NCBI GenBank assembly: GCA_000231825.2
Contig: JH720294.1
Coordinates: 877,976-941,975, forward strand
Direction of reading: 5' to 3'
Origin: Tetrahymena elliotti 4EA
Taxonomy: Eukaryota > Ciliophora > Oligohymenophorea > Hymenostomatida > Tetrahymenidae
Length of the DNA: 64,000 nucleotides
Position numbers and translations under genes: made by a program. Shown piece after piece: positions 35,659 through 49,218 of the stretch (the stretch's first letter is position 1; each line of letters begins with the position of its first letter). The notes beneath the pieces are model-generated. The model saw only the letters and a program-made list of their open reading frames with translations, was not told where the DNA came from and ran no database searches.

Positions 35659-38007
35659 TCACCTTAAACCAAGACTTGAAGGAGAAAGTTCATTGACTGT
35701 GTCATTTTTAAAGATATTCCAGAATCTTATTGTTTCGTCAGCAGCTCCAGTTAGGATATTTTATCCACATGGACTTTCTGCTAGATAGAGGACTCTTTAT
35801 GTATGACCTGTCAATGTTGCTAGCTTTTTCATGTTTGATTAATTCCAAATTTGAATGTGATTCAAAGAATAGCCATGAGTTGAGATAATATTTCTACTGT
35901 TTTTTGAGAATATTAAATTGCAAACTTATGAGCCAGTGTCGATGCATTCAATTTATTTTAATTGTTGAGTATCATAGATTCTTATACATCTATCAGCAGT
36001 ACCACCACCAAAAGCAAGTATGTTATGTTAATGGGGAGAAAAGCCAATAGCTTTAACAGCAGCCTTACTAGATGATATTTTGGCTAATTTACCATTCATT
36101 TTCAAGGACCATAAAAATACTTTATTATCATTTCCTCCTGAAGCTAATGTTTGCTCATCAAATGACCATCTCATTCCACAAATTTCCTATTTTACAAATT
36201 TAATTTTAGTTTTATTGAATTATTATGAATTTTTTGAAAATAAAATTATTTTTTTATGGATTTTTTTAAAAGAGTAATTTTTTACTTGTTCATGACCCTT
36301 GAATACAATAGAGTTTGAGCTTTTATCACGGATATCTGTGATGATAATATTTTTATCACGAGAACCTGTGGCAATTAAGTTTCCATTCCAAGCAATTTAA
36401 CCTACTCTTCCTGAATGATTATGCATAACTCTCAAAAACTTATTTTTTGTTAAATCATACAGATAAACTTTTCCTTATCTATCACCAACTGAAATATGGT
36501 CATTAATTTAAGACCAACCAACAGAGCAGACCATGTTGTAATAATCTGATTATTAAAGTTAATCTTGATTGTTTTGCATTTTCAATAAATGATTATCTAC
36601 ATAGTCTGGGATAGTGAATTATGTCTTAACACTTTAATTGGATCCAGAGAGAACATAGACATAATTTTCAAGACCTACTGAGACAAGGTTAGATGCACTC
36701 CAATCTAAAAGGTTTAAGTAGAAATCATTTTTAAGTGTAGGGGCTTCTAATATTTTGTAAGGACGAGGATTTATTTTGAGTTTAGGTGTTTCATCTCTCA
36801 TGTACATATTATTATCAGGTAAGTTAATTAATGATTAATAGACAGAAGATTTTTTGGATGAAGATGAGGAAGAAGATTGTGGAATGAATTAATTTAATGA
36901 AGAGTTATTATTTGATTGTAAATTTGAAGAGGAGCTGTTTTCACCATAAGAGAATAGCTTCTTGAGTTGCTTGAAAGGATTTTATTTAGATCCACTTTCT
37001 TAAGAAGAAGCAAAAAGAGAGGAATCATCAGCAGGTTAACAATAGTTATGATTACCTTCTAAGAAATGAGCTTGAAGCAAATTGTGGTAGAGTTGTCTAT
37101 TTTGTTCTTCTTTCATGTTACTGTTTGAGGTTTATTGAGAAGATTATTAACTTTGTTGCTAGTTTGCTAAATCAATTTCCATTTGTGAATGAATTTAAAA
37201 CATTTTATATGTATCTGATTCAACTCTTGAAGGGATAAAGCGATCAAAATTACATTTCTTGTAGAACTTTTGTTTCTTGTCCAAAGTAATGAAGTCATTT
37301 TGAGAATTTGTGTTCAGAATATTTTAGCTGATTTCTCTTAAAAATTGATCGGAAGTTGTGCTACTAGTTGATTCACTCTTAAAAAGGTTATTGATGCCTA
37401 AAGCACTTAAGCTCTAAGACATAGAACTTTCATCTTCTGTTTTAGCTAAATCTATCAAATTGAGATTACGAACAACATCCTTTAATTCAGATCTAGCTAT
37501 GCCATTTCCAGCTATTTCATGAGTTTCTTCCTCTTGCATTTCAGATTTCTCAGAGCACATCTAACTCATTTATTTGTTAGAAGAACCTGTCCAACCAGGG
37601 GATAGCTCTATTTATATAGCTGATTCAGTCTCTCTTTGACTTAGATTTGCTTTTTTCTCAAACATTTTGTCAGCTGTTTTGCATGGATAATTATTAGTTG
37701 CTTATCTAATGGGTAGCTACTATCTAGCTTAAATGTTCTAACTAGAGAATGGCTAAACAACCATTTCACTTTTACTATTAAAGTGAAGAGAAATTAATCC
37801 TTCCTTAACATATTAAGATGCAGAAGTATTCTCCTTATTTGCACTTAATCCCTTTTTTTTATCACTTAAGGAGTTATTAAAGTAATTATGCTTGCCAGAT
37901 GATTCCTGCATATAATTTTATTTCTTATTGGATGAAAAATGAATATTTTCGTTTAAAGCACATAAAGGATGTGGCTCAGTTTCAATCGACTAAAATTAAT
38001 TACTCAT
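35659..38007 (-). CDS. Cdh1/Fizzy-related WD40 activator of the APC/C
   Basis: Substrate-recruiting co-activator of the anaphase-promoting complex. Exons are 36286-38007 and 35659-36186; a 99-nt intron (GT..AG) falls between GHEQ and EICGMRW inside a WD40 repeat, giving 749 residues. A long disordered N-terminus holds the C-box DRFIPSR at residues 255-261. The propeller opens with the family signature LEAPTLKNDFYLNLLDWSAS and continues with VCSVGWS, ATGSRDKNI, ASGGNDNKVFLWS, FGGGTADRCIRIYDT and ILTGAADETIRFW. DRFIPSR and DFYLNL fit Cdh1 better than Cdc20. The C-terminus is SLGLR, so the usual Ile-Arg tail is replaced by Leu-Arg. Ciliates have several such activators; which one this is cannot be told. 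Confidence 0.9.
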
Positions 38008-40641
38008 AAGAATATCTTAAAAGGATTTATATGAGTGGAAGTATAAAAGGTTATTATTTAAGTTAAATTATCTATTTTGTCTTCAATGATGGATCAAAAT
38101 CACCAGTTTTTATATATTCTTGTTAATATAAACTAATAAAATGGCTTCGAGGAAAGGATTTAGTGTGATTAAAAAGTGCTATTTGCTGTTGTAAATAAAT
38201 GATTATGCTATATTGAGAGTAGTAGAATTTGTCCTCTATGAAGATAAATGCTTGTTAGAGTTTTGCTTGTTTTTTGTTTGCTTTTTTAATTTATTAATTA
38301 ATATTTATTGTATAAATTAGTATTTTCTTTAATGTATAATTGTAATGTACAAACCAATATTTAATAACTCAGTCAATAATTCATCCATTCATAAATCAAT
38401 GAAAAAAAATATGTATGCCTAATTAATTAATTTTTGCGCAATATTTCTTAACAAATAAATTCTTAGAAACAAATTTAATCAACACACCCAAATATTTAAT
38501 AACCGCTCTTTTTCTGTTTATCATGCTAATCTATTCATTTACTTGTTTCTTTTTTTCTTACAATTACTTTTTAACAATAAATTTATTGGAAGATATAAAC
38601 CGAAACAAACCTTATCCAGCTAATTATTTAGTTATTTATTTTTTCTAATTAAATTTTTATTTTACCAAAACACCTAATTTTTAACCAAGCAACTTTCATA
38701 TGTACTCAATTTATGTATCTTTCTTAAATATTTAATAAATTATTCATATCAATCAAAAGTAAAAATCAAATGTCATTAAATTTATATATGCTATCCTCTA
38801 TTAATATCAAATAAATGCCTTTTTGCAAACTAAACACCAAAAGTCTAAGATATTCTTTAATAACCTAAAAACTGTTAAAATTATTTTTGGCAAAAAAAAT
38901 CTTTTAACAATTTTTAAGCAAATTTTAAACTTTATTTATTATCTTTAATTATCTTTATTACTATTTCAACATAAACAAATAGATAGATATGTAAATTTTT
39001 ATCTTATGAAACATATTTAATTATTAAAATATTAATTTTTAGTTTTATTTTAATTTGAATAAATAAGTCTTATTAAAATTAAACTCTATTTTTTATTTTC
39101 AAATTTATTATTTTAAATTACAAGAATAAATATTTTTCTGAAGATACATACTTTTTATAAGAAAGAATAGACATTTTAGAGATAGTTAATTAATGATAGC
39201 TCTGAAAAAATGTAAAAGAAAACATAGATTTTTAAGACTAATTCAATTGAATTTAATATTTTTTATGAATTATATATTATTTTATTTTTAATCGATCTTT
39301 AAAATTAATAAAATTATAAAAAAATTTATTGTAGAAAGTAAATTTAATTTATTTAAATATTCAGTTAAAATCTTTTGCTTTCTTTTTATTCCATTATTCT
39401 TTTAAAATTAAATTCAGTGTTTTTTAACGTTAAAAAAAAAAAATTAAAATTTTAAAAAGTATGCAATTAGCTTTAAAAAGGTGAAAGGATGAACATAATT
39501 TTAAGCAAAAAGATATTCTAATTTACAGAAAGCTTTATTTTACATTAAAATTATAATAAAATATCATATATTTTCTAAAAAATTCTATTTAAGGTTTAAA
39601 TAGCTTTATTGTTAATTATGCTAATTAATTGCATACATAGTTTTTTTAAATGTTTATGAAGCTCTATTAGTAATGTAAAAAAAATGTAAACAGGAATAGC
39701 TTTATTTCTAATTTAATTTTGAAGTGATAAGCTGAGATACATGTTTTTTTCAAAATTATATTTCTTAAGTAATAATTATGATCATTTTTCGATGCGTAAA
39801 AATCAAATATCATCTACCTCCTATTTTTTTTGATTACTTTATTATTTAATTATAGCTATAAATAATAAATAATCAATTTCTATTAAAAAAATTCAAATCC
39901 ATCCATTGCTAAACCTAATAGTTTGTTTAATCATAAAAATTAAAAGTTAAAAAATTATTCTTTATGAATGAATTATTATCTCCAATATTGCAGAAAGAAG
40001 TTATTTTAATAAAACTTTATTTTTTTTGCCTTTTAAAATTCTTTAAAAATTAATTTCTTAATTTAATTATTTCTTTAATTATTTTCCATTATAAATAAAA
40101 TTTAAAAAAAAAATATTTTTAGAAAATCCAAGACTAAGTTAATCTAATTTATTCAAATTATCATATGAAAGTTAAATTTATTTTCAATAAAAAACTATAT
40201 TATTTCAAAATAAAACATATTTTGTTCATATTTAATCTTTAAAGAAGCTTTGCTTTTTAGCTTTTTAAGTGTTTTTAAGATTTTTACTTTATTATTATTG
40301 ATGCCGTTAAAGTCTTTTTTTATTATGTTTTAAGCAAAAATAGTAGAGTATACACAATTTTTTTTTCTCAGTAAAATAATTGATTTGCCTTTTTGAATTA
40401 AAAGTGATTTGTTTTATTTAATTTTGCAAGTCAAAATATTAAATGATTAAAATGTTTTTTAAATAAAAATGTAGGAATGTTATATAATAATTCAATAGGT
40501 GATTTTTAAAATTATAAAAATTAAGTCTGTATTTTGTACTTCTTTTTTAATAAAGTTGATTTAAAATAGCTTAGGAAATGTTAAAGAGATTGATAGAGAA
40601 GAATAAGATTATTAAGTGATATAAAATATATGTTTCTTTTA
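38008..40641. other. Long AT-rich intergenic region
   Basis: About 2.6 kb of A/T runs. It is likely to include the 5' region of the Cdh1-like gene and the 3' UTR of the small coiled-coil gene. No credible frame, RNA gene or clear repeat was seen. Confidence 0.55.
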
Positions 40642-41124
40642 TCATAAATTTTTTTCTTATTCTAAAATATCTTTTTGAATTTAAATAATTTTCTGGGCTT
40701 ATACAACGAGTAGTTCTGTTTCTAGATGCTCATTAATATATACTTATGTGAGTCTGCTATTATCCTCTTTCACTTCTTTGAGCCTCTCTCTAGCATTTTA
40801 GATACTTAAATCTAGATCAGTAATTTATCCAATTGAGGATTTTATCTATTACTCTATCTTAGATATACGACTTAGCATTTCTTAGATACTTAAGTTATCT
40901 CCTTCATCTTTATTTTTTTTCTTTTTTTCATATCCCTTCTCTTTGTCTTCCATTTAAAATTTTTCATCATTTTAATTTTCTACTTTTGTTTTCCATAAAC
41001 CCTTCTTAGCAGTAAAATAATACTCTCCGTCTCCAAGCTTGATAGAAATATCTTAAATAGGAATATCCTTCAGATTTATACCAAAATCTGCCTCAATTTA
41101 CTCCATCTCCATTTCACCCTCCAT
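40642..41124 (-). CDS. Small acidic/basic coiled-coil protein, unknown
   Basis: A single exon encodes 160 residues. The start is the first ATG after an in-frame TGA about 13 codons upstream. It begins MEGEMEMEQIEADFGINLKD, then a compact patch (SIKLGDGEYYFTAKKGLWKT) that looks folded, then a Lys-rich linker. The last about 80 residues form heptad-like coiled coil (LSIQEMLSRISKIEQQIKSS, ARERLKEVKEDNSRL). Gln is encoded mostly by TAA/TAG. No family was recognised; a structural or adaptor role is only a guess. Good composition contrast with the surrounding spacers supports it being real. Confidence 0.65.
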
Positions 41125-42043
41125 TTTTAAATAATCTTAATTTCTTAAGTAACTTATTATTCAATTTTTATCAAGATTCTTACTTAGTCTTGTTGCTTTC
41201 TTTAAAAAACTCTAAAATTTAAAAAAAAATCGAATTATCAAAAATAAATCAAATCTGACCATTCCTAAAAAAAATATTCTATCTTTTAATTTTAAAATAT
41301 TTTCATCTATAAACCATGAATTCATTAATTTTATTTTAAAAACAATTAGGTTTAATATGAATCTTAGAAGGTATATATTAGAGCTCAAATAATCAAAAAT
41401 ATAGTAATAAATTCAAATATTAAAATATGTGAAATTTTATATTTATTTTTAAAATACTTTTAAATAAAAACATAATTTATTTATTTATTTTTTAGTTTTT
41501 AGTTTTTACATTTCAGAAAAAGCATTTTTAAAAATAATGCAAGAAGATTTATTTAGATTTGTATAATAATATTATTTATTAGCTTGAATAACAAATTAAT
41601 TGATTCGATAAATATTTTATTATTAAACAAGATATTTGTTAAATATGAAGAAATAAAATCTAAGTAAATAATTGATCCAACAACAAAATATTTAGAAATG
41701 ATGATATTAATCTCATTAATATAAAATTTTATAACTTGATTTTATTAATTTTTTTATTCTTAAAAAATATTTCAAATTTATTTGAATGTTTTAAAAAACA
41801 AAATTTAAAAACTGATTAAATATGGCTAGTAAACTTAATTGTGGCATCTAGGAGATACAATTTTTTGATTAATTCCATTTGAAAGAAACAAAAATATCAA
41901 ATTTTGTTTCAGAAGAATTTTTATATTGATGATTAGCTAAATAAAGTATCTATCTACCTATTTATAATTAAAAATCACATCATTTTCAAAAATTAATAAT
42001 AAATTAATTGAAAAATAATAAATCAATCATAAAAATCTTAATA
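41125..42043. other. Intergenic region with a short 35-codon frame
   Basis: A short frame at about 41821-41928 (MASKLNCGIQEIQFFDQFHL) ends at TGA. It could be a first exon of the LRR-like gene downstream, but no splice pair joins them in frame, so it is left unassigned. The rest is A/T-rich spacer. Confidence 0.4.
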
Positions 42044-42856
42044 ATGATAACATTAAATATATAAGATTAGGTGAAATCATGGACAGGAGACTATATAGAC
42101 TTTGTTCATTTTGAAGAGAATTCTTCTTTTAATATGGAAAATACTTTATAAAATGAAAGTGTTACTATTAATATAATTTATAGTAAGAAAATGGTTAATA
42201 TAAATACAGGAATAGCCTTTATGTGTGAATAGCTACAATAAAAGGAATTTATGAATATTAAAGAGCTGGAATTAAATATAAAATCATATAGTTCCAATGA
42301 TACTATCAGTTCATTTTAAGGATTAGGTAATATCTTGATAAGACTTGAAAAGTTAGGTAAATTTTGTTTAAATTTACATCAGCATCATCTCTCAAAAGAT
42401 CAAATTACAGATTTCTTAATATCTACTTTAGATTGCAAAAAACTAGTTGATTGTTTAATAGTAATTAAAAAATATTACAAAAATGATAATTATTTTAAAT
42501 TTACTTTTGATCATTAAAATTAAATTCTAAATATGCATACCTCTGATTTGAGTGCAAAAACCATAAATTAAATACTGAGTTATATTATTGATTAAAAGAA
42601 TTTAAAGCAATTAAAATTAAAGACAGAAATTAGTTCGAATTGTAGATATGAAAATTGTAAAATATTAAATTCAAATTTAGCTATTTAAAGTTTACTTGAA
42701 AATAATCTTGACAAATTAAAATCCTAAAATTTATATTTGCTTGATTCAGATTAACCTGGTCTAGTTTGGTGTTCATGTTAATCTCATGAATCTCCATAAA
42801 AACTCAAAAATTAAATTATGAAAAAGTTATTAAAATTAGTTATTTTTAATTTATGA
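42044..42856 (+). CDS. LRR-like protein, hypothetical
   Basis: A single frame of 270 residues starts at MITLNIQDQVKSWTGDYIDF and ends at TGA. The start was chosen as the first ATG in frame; no in-frame TGA was seen immediately upstream, so a 5' exon is possible. Leu/Ile-spaced segments (IKELELNIKSYSSNDTISSF, GLGNILIRLEKLGKF, LSKDQITDFLISTLDCKKL, LKQLKLKTEI) recall the degenerate leucine-rich repeats abundant in Tetrahymena. The C-terminus has several Cys and Leu residues without a clear motif. Expansion of such families in ciliates is common. The identification is tentative. Confidence 0.5.
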
Positions 42857-44677
42857 TATTTATTTTTATTGATAAATTGATTTATTGATTTGATTTATTT
42901 TTATGTCAAAGCTTCTAAAAACTAAACAGCTTGAAAAATATCATCCTAGTTTTAATTTTATAAAATTCTTTAAAACTGTTATTACCCAAAATAACCATAT
43001 TTTGTTGGACTTTTTCTTTTTTGTTTTTTGAGATTGATAACTAAATTACTCTAATTTAAAATCCAAACATAACAGGTTTGAAAACCTAAATAAATAGTAT
43101 ATTCTAGAGAGATTGACTTAAAATAATGAATAGCATTAAATAAAAGAAAAATTTTGAAAGGAGGTAATAATTTGTTTTATAAAAATTTTAAAACAAATAA
43201 ATCAATTTAATTATGAAAACTTTGTGAAAATATTCAAGATAAGTAAGATAATTAGTATTTGAGCTTTTTTTAGTGTGATATATTTTTAAAAGTTTCTTGT
43301 AATATTTTAAAATCTTAAATTAAAAAATAAAAAATCTTTTGGCTTTTCTCTTACAAACATTTTTTCCAGAATTTACTTTTCTTAAATCAGGGATTTATAT
43401 TTTAAAATTTTACAAAAATTAAAGTAAAATTCCTTCCTTCGTCTTGACCTCTGATTTAATAATTTTAATAGGCCAAATCTGAAACCAAAGAATTAACATT
43501 TTTTATAGAATATAAGATTAACCACTATAATTTCAAACAAAAAAACTTTATCAAAATCTTCCAGAAATTTTCTAGAACAAAGGTATTATTATTCTTTTTT
43601 TTTTTTTGAATAATTTTATCTTGCAAAAGATTTATGGAATTTAATAATGCTTACTTCAAGCACTCACAAAGTTTAAAAATTTTTATTTATTTATTTATGA
43701 TTTACTATTTCTCTGTTTTAATTAAGTAAAAATATTTTATGAATTATTTAAAACAAATTACTCTTCTTATGAATATTTTTTTATGAGATATAATTTAATT
43801 TATAAAATTTTAATTTAGATTTTAGAATAAATTAGGAGTAAAGAAATTTTTTATTTTGCTTTAAAGGATATCTGTTTAGAGTTACTGAAAATGAATAAAT
43901 TAAAAATTTAAATATTATCTGAGTTTTCAATTAAATTAAGTAATGAGTAAATGTCATGAGTTTGATTTTTATTTAAATTTGTGTGGTTATTTTTTAATTA
44001 AAAATTTGGATGTTGTTGAGATGAGTATGGGATTAATTTCATGTTACTAAATATTTATTTGATTATTTGTAAATACTTTTTGAGTGGGATTATTTTATTT
44101 GTGTTTTAGGATAAGATGATTTTTAAATTTTTATGAAGACACAAGCAGGATTATTAAAATTATCTAAAAGCTCAAATATATATTCATATTAACATTTTAA
44201 AAATTATCATCTAAGAATTTAGGATGTAAGTAAGTGATTTAATTGCTGGAACAATTGTACTTAAATACCAAATTTTGAATTTAATGGGAATAGTAAGTAT
44301 AATTTAATAATTTTGATTTTTGCAGATTTTTAAGTTTATACATTGCATTTCGAATGCAAAAATTGTTCGCCACCTTTTAAAAAAATGATTAAATAAAGAA
44401 AGTTGTTTAAAATGTGCGTATTTGTATTTTTAAAAAAGTAAGCAAAAATTTTGATAAAATAATATGAAGCATATTTTACTTTTATGAATATATGTATGTA
44501 TTTATAATTGACTCATTTGTTTCTTTAATATATGAAATAGCTAGCAATCATTCATTCAATCAATAAATTAATTAATTCTATGAGTGAGGAAGTGCTTTTT
44601 GTATTATATTATCAATAATAATATTTGTTAAAACAAATTTAATCAAATATAATCATCTACGAATAAAGAAAGAGAAA
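42857..44677. other. Intergenic spacer, nothing recognised
   Basis: About 1.8 kb of AT-rich DNA with T and A homopolymers (for example near 43595). No open frame above chance for a code with one stop codon, and no RNA gene, was found. Confidence 0.55.
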
Positions 44678-46474
44678 ATGATTGATAAAGATTTCAAGAG
44701 ATTCTACTAAATAAAGAATAACCATCCCATAGAAAAGAATGTCACCTACAGGTTCATAGGAATAATTTCATTTGTTTCGTACTTATTTATTTTTGTTGGA
44801 ATTTTTAAGATGTATGAGAGTAGTTTATTTACTGAGATGTGGATTATTGTTGCTTTAGTAATAATAGAGAAAGTAGGCTTTTTTATCTATTATTACACTC
44901 ATAAGCAATATGACAAGTGGTATTATCATGTAATTTGGGAGATATTTCACTTTGATCCAGACAATATCTTTACAAGTGAGTTCAAAGATGGAATTTTTAT
45001 TCCAAACTAGAACCATCTTGTAAACATTAATTAGAATAATAATAATATCATGAATGTGAACAATAACCAAAACAATAATAACAACAACAACAATAATAAC
45101 AATAACAACAATAACAACAACAATAATAATGTCAATCATTAACCACAAAATAGTAAAATAATTAACAAATATAATTTGAAAATCCCTTTGAACTTGTTGG
45201 TTAGTGTGATATTTCATTATTCAATATTGAATTTCTTACAAACTTCTGATTAGCCTTACGAAAAACAAACTACTTACATGATAATATCTCTTATTTTGCT
45301 TTTTACTAACTAGGTTCTGTTATTTTAAAGACTTTACTTTAGAAATTTAATTAATTTGCATTAGTATGTTTACATGGTAGCTGAGGGGCTGGCTTACTAG
45401 TACACATAATTATCATTGCTAGCGCTAATCTAAGAAGTAGGTAATAAATGGTATGTGTATATAATCGCATTTATATTTGCTGCAGTTTCTCTTAGCATGA
45501 TTTTAGAAAGAAACACCTAACTATATTTCACTGAGTCTCTTATTTATTTAATGATTAATTAAGTTTTTGGTCTTAGACTAGAAGCAGAATTTTTATATTC
45601 AAAGCACAACGATAGATGCTAAAAAATATTCAGCTATATTCTTTATGGCTTCTTTTCAATTTTATTTTGGATTGCTCTTCTCAATTTAGTGTTAATCTTT
45701 GGAAGCAGTAAAATGTATTACCTTAACTATTCTATTCCTATAGGTATTCTAGCTAGTTGTTTCTTCTTGCTATTTTAAATTATGGTGATTGTTAGGTATA
45801 TTTGGAAATCTCCTCTACAAATATCTAAAATTATAAGTAAGCTTGAAGATATAGAAATATTAAAAAAGAATATCAGTCCAATCACTAAAATGGTAAATAT
45901 CCAAGTAATTTTTAACAATAATGATTCCATGGAATATCAAGCAAAATTAGTTGAAGAAATAACTTAAAAAATACTTTTCAAGCAGAAAGATATCATTTAT
46001 CATTTTGTTGTTTTCAATTAACAAAAAGAGCTTATTCTCGCTGTTGAATTCATCTATGACTCTTAGAAGATAAGAATTGTAGGAATCAAACTTAATTTCG
46101 AAAATATCTCTCACCTTGAATTGATTTGCAAATAAATTCAAATTTAAAAATTCAACTATTTTGATTTTGTGATTAACATGCAGAATTTAGCAAGTATTAA
46201 GAGGTAAGCCATATAAAGACTTTTGAACTATCCATTAATATGTGTGAATATCTCTAAAATATCAAATATAACTAGAGCAGATTAATCTTTCCTCAGCTAC
46301 TGTATATTTATGAAACAAATATTCCATTAAGTTAAAGCCATGTAAATGCACATTTAACACCTCCTAATTAACAATCCTCGCAGCATCTACTATGATTTAT
46401 ATGACGATTTATAATAATCTATATTATTAAGAAATTCTAACAACAACAATATTAATCTATAAATAAATGCTTGA
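44678..46474 (+). CDS. Multipass membrane protein with Asn-rich loop, unknown
   Basis: A single exon of 598 residues. The first about 25 residues are charged. Two membrane segments follow (around YRFIGIISFVSYLFIFVGIF and MWIIVALVIIEKVGFFIYYY), then an Asn-rich run at about 115-150 encoded by AAC/AAT repeats (45030-45140). A group of about five further hydrophobic segments comes next (LKIPLNLLVSVIF, MIISLILLFTNQVLLF, VYIIAFIFAAVSLSMIL, YILYGFFSILFWIALL, IGILASCFFLLFQIMVI). The C-terminal about 200 residues are soluble and probably cytosolic. The Asn run lies between membrane groups, so probably in a loop. Transporter or receptor identity could not be recognised. The start follows an AAAATG context typical of ciliates. 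Confidence 0.75.
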
Positions 46475-49218
46475 AGAAAATAAACTTTAAATTATTGTAT
46501 AAAAACGAAATAAATCTCTTAAAACATAATTTTTAATTAAATAATAAATACCAGCAGATGCTAGCTTAAAAATGATAAAAAAAATATTATGAATTAAAAT
46601 ACTATTTTGTAAATAATAAATTAAAATATCTAATAAATACCAAATTAATTAATAATAAATACTAAATATAAAAAAAGCAATGCATATTTGAATTCATTCA
46701 TATTTATAAATCAATAAAATTGAATATTCTTAAAAATACTTAAATTCCTTAATTAAAAGTAAAAAACTTTTCATTTTTTATTTTTTGGCATTTTTGCAGT
46801 AATACTAAATATTAAAGCACAAAATTTGGATTTTTGAATTCATAGAATTACTTAAATTATACTAAATTAAATATTCACTTTTCATTCAATAAATATTAAA
46901 ATTAAAATATAATGTTTATTTAAAATATTTATCTATCTTTATTTCAAATTAAACTCAAAATATTTCTTCCTAATAACTAATAAAGATAATAATAATTAAA
47001 TATAATATATTCATTTTTTTATCTCACAATGATAAACGGAAAATATTTTTAAATTCTCACATCCAACAATCAGATTTTTTTCATTTTAAAAATATTATAT
47101 TGACAATCTCTTTTACAATGCGATAATAGAATTGATATTGATAAGAAAAGATTGTCAATGAAGTATCTTTTGAAATCCCTTCATTGAATAAACCCTTCTT
47201 TATTGATGAAGCAGGATTGTTTTTAAGTATTCATTTGGAGGAGATAACTTTAAACGTCTTTAAGTGTAAAATTGACTCTTTAAAAAAATAAATTTTTCTG
47301 CTTAATTTTATTTGTTGTTTTAGATTTTTTTCTAATTTTAAATATTTATAAATTTTACAAATAAGACTTTGATATGATTAATTTCTTTTTGAAATTATGA
47401 TATTTAATTAATCTTAAAAAAAGTCACAATTATCTGTGTGTTTACTTATTTTACTTCATAACCTTATTAAATTAATTTATTCAATAATTAAAATATTAGG
47501 ATTTTATGTAAAGCCTACAAATTTAAGAATTTTATGACAAAATAAATCCATCTTAAAAGTTTTTAATTTGATAAAAAAGTTAAAAATACTTAAGTTTTTA
47601 TTGAAATTTGACAACTTTTGATAGTTACCTCAAGATTATTTTCTATCACTTCTAACTTCTAGCTGATACTTAAAAAAGAGTATAAACGACTTTGAATTTT
47701 CGATTCTATTTTCGCAAACATTTTCCTCAAAAAAAATAGCATTCAAAAAAAAGTATTAATTAGTTAAGAAGAAGTAATAAGTTTTATGTCAGTCTAGATT
47801 CAAAACTTCATATTATCATTTTTTGCTCAATTTAATAGAGAGTCATTACATATTTTCTAATAGAAAAATTTTTATTTACTTTTAAATAATCTGATAAATA
47901 AATAAATGATTTACTTGAATAATTAAAGAATTTAATATTTATATTATGAGAACATTTAATATTATCAAGAAAAAATATTAAAATATAATTCCATTAAAAT
48001 AATTATGTAATAAATTTGTTTTTTTGTTGAAATGAAAAAAGAAATAAATATTGGAATAGAAGATATGCTAAATAAAAATTAAAAGATGTAGCAATTATGT
48101 TTGTCTTTTAGAAGGAGGAAGATGACGATATAGATTTATTTTCAATGATTATACTTTATTACTCATTTTATCATTATTTTTCTAAAAGATTACTGATGAA
48201 TATTTTTATGAGTCTAGTCTACTTAATGTAATAAGAAAAAATAATTTATTATCTATGCTGAAATATTTTATTTTTTATTCAAAAAAAATACTGCGTTTTT
48301 GGGTGCTTACAAAATTAAAAATATTTAAGTGCGTTATTTTAGAAAAGAAAAATTAAACTTATTAAGTATATCTAAAGAGTTAATTTATTTTTTGTCAGTG
48401 AAAAAATTAATTCAGTAATTTGGATAACAAAGATATAATTTATTGAGTTAAATATACTTATTTGACTTTTTTTCAAGAACTTTTGCTTTTTTGTGAATTT
48501 ACATTAAAATAGATTGCATTGAAGAAAAGTAACATATTTTTTTAGGATGAAGTAAATTATTGAAGAAAATTAAAAATTTTTAAAAATGAGAGCAGATTCA
48601 AATTGTGAAGAGTGTAAATAAATTTTAGTATCATTTTAGTTTAAAAGCTTTTATTAATGGATCAGAAAAAAGGAGATAATTAAATTTGATTGTAAGATAG
48701 AGTATTTGGTAAATATTAGTCAAATTCAAAAAAATTAAATCGATTACACGAGCTAAATATTTGATAAATAAATTTCTCAATAAATGAATGAATGGATATT
48801 TTTTATAATTAAATAAAATATGGTGTGAAAAGATGTCATAAATATAAAATTAATTTGTGGCTTGGTTGTTTGCTAGTGTTACTTAATTAGATCAATCGAC
48901 CAATAACATTTTTGTAATTTGCATTTGCATTAGTATAAATAAGAATAATCATTTTCCATCAAAAATTTCTTTCTTTGTTTAAAAAAAGTTAAAATTTTAC
49001 AAATCAATTGTTTGTAGTTTAAGAAGTATTACTCTTTATTTATAATAATTAATATTTCTTACTATTATTTTCAGAAAGAAAAAAAATAAAAAAACAAAAT
49101 AGCTATTTTGATTTATTTTTTTTTTAATTAAGTTAAGTAGGCTTAATTCCAAACACCTCAAATTAAAATAAATCAATAAATCAATACCTGAGAATCAGCA
49201 ACATCATTATTATTTTTT
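46475..49218. other. Long intergenic region with two strong hairpins
   Basis: Mostly AT-rich spacer. The exception is 47097-47250, where two stem-loops stand out (listed separately). A TGA-only frame of 79 codons at about 48586-48825 was seen but is within chance expectation. Confidence 0.5.
47098..47217. other. Two adjacent stem-loops, possible structured RNA
   Basis: TTGACAATCTCTTTT near 47099 pairs with AAAAGATTGTCAA near 47147 (one bulged C), spanning about 60 bases. Just downstream, CTTCATTGAATAAA near 47181 pairs with TTTATTGATGAAG near 47200 with a short CCCTTC loop. The stretch is less A/T-monotonous than its surroundings. No tRNA, snRNA or snoRNA signature was firmly recognised; TTGATGA is close to but not a clean C box. 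Confidence 0.4.

Noticed and set aside
41821..41928. 35-codon frame as a first exon of the LRR-like gene
   Set aside because: No GT..AG pair joins it in frame with the downstream exon.
44855..45217. Minus-strand Val/Ile-rich open frame of 120 codons
   Set aside because: It is antisense to the Asn-rich run of the membrane protein (AAT/AAC repeats read as ATT/GTT).
48586..48825. TGA-terminated frame of 79 codons starting MRADSNCEEC
   Set aside because: With one stop codon in AT-rich DNA, frames of this length are expected by chance; no splice context or motif beyond one CxxC was seen.
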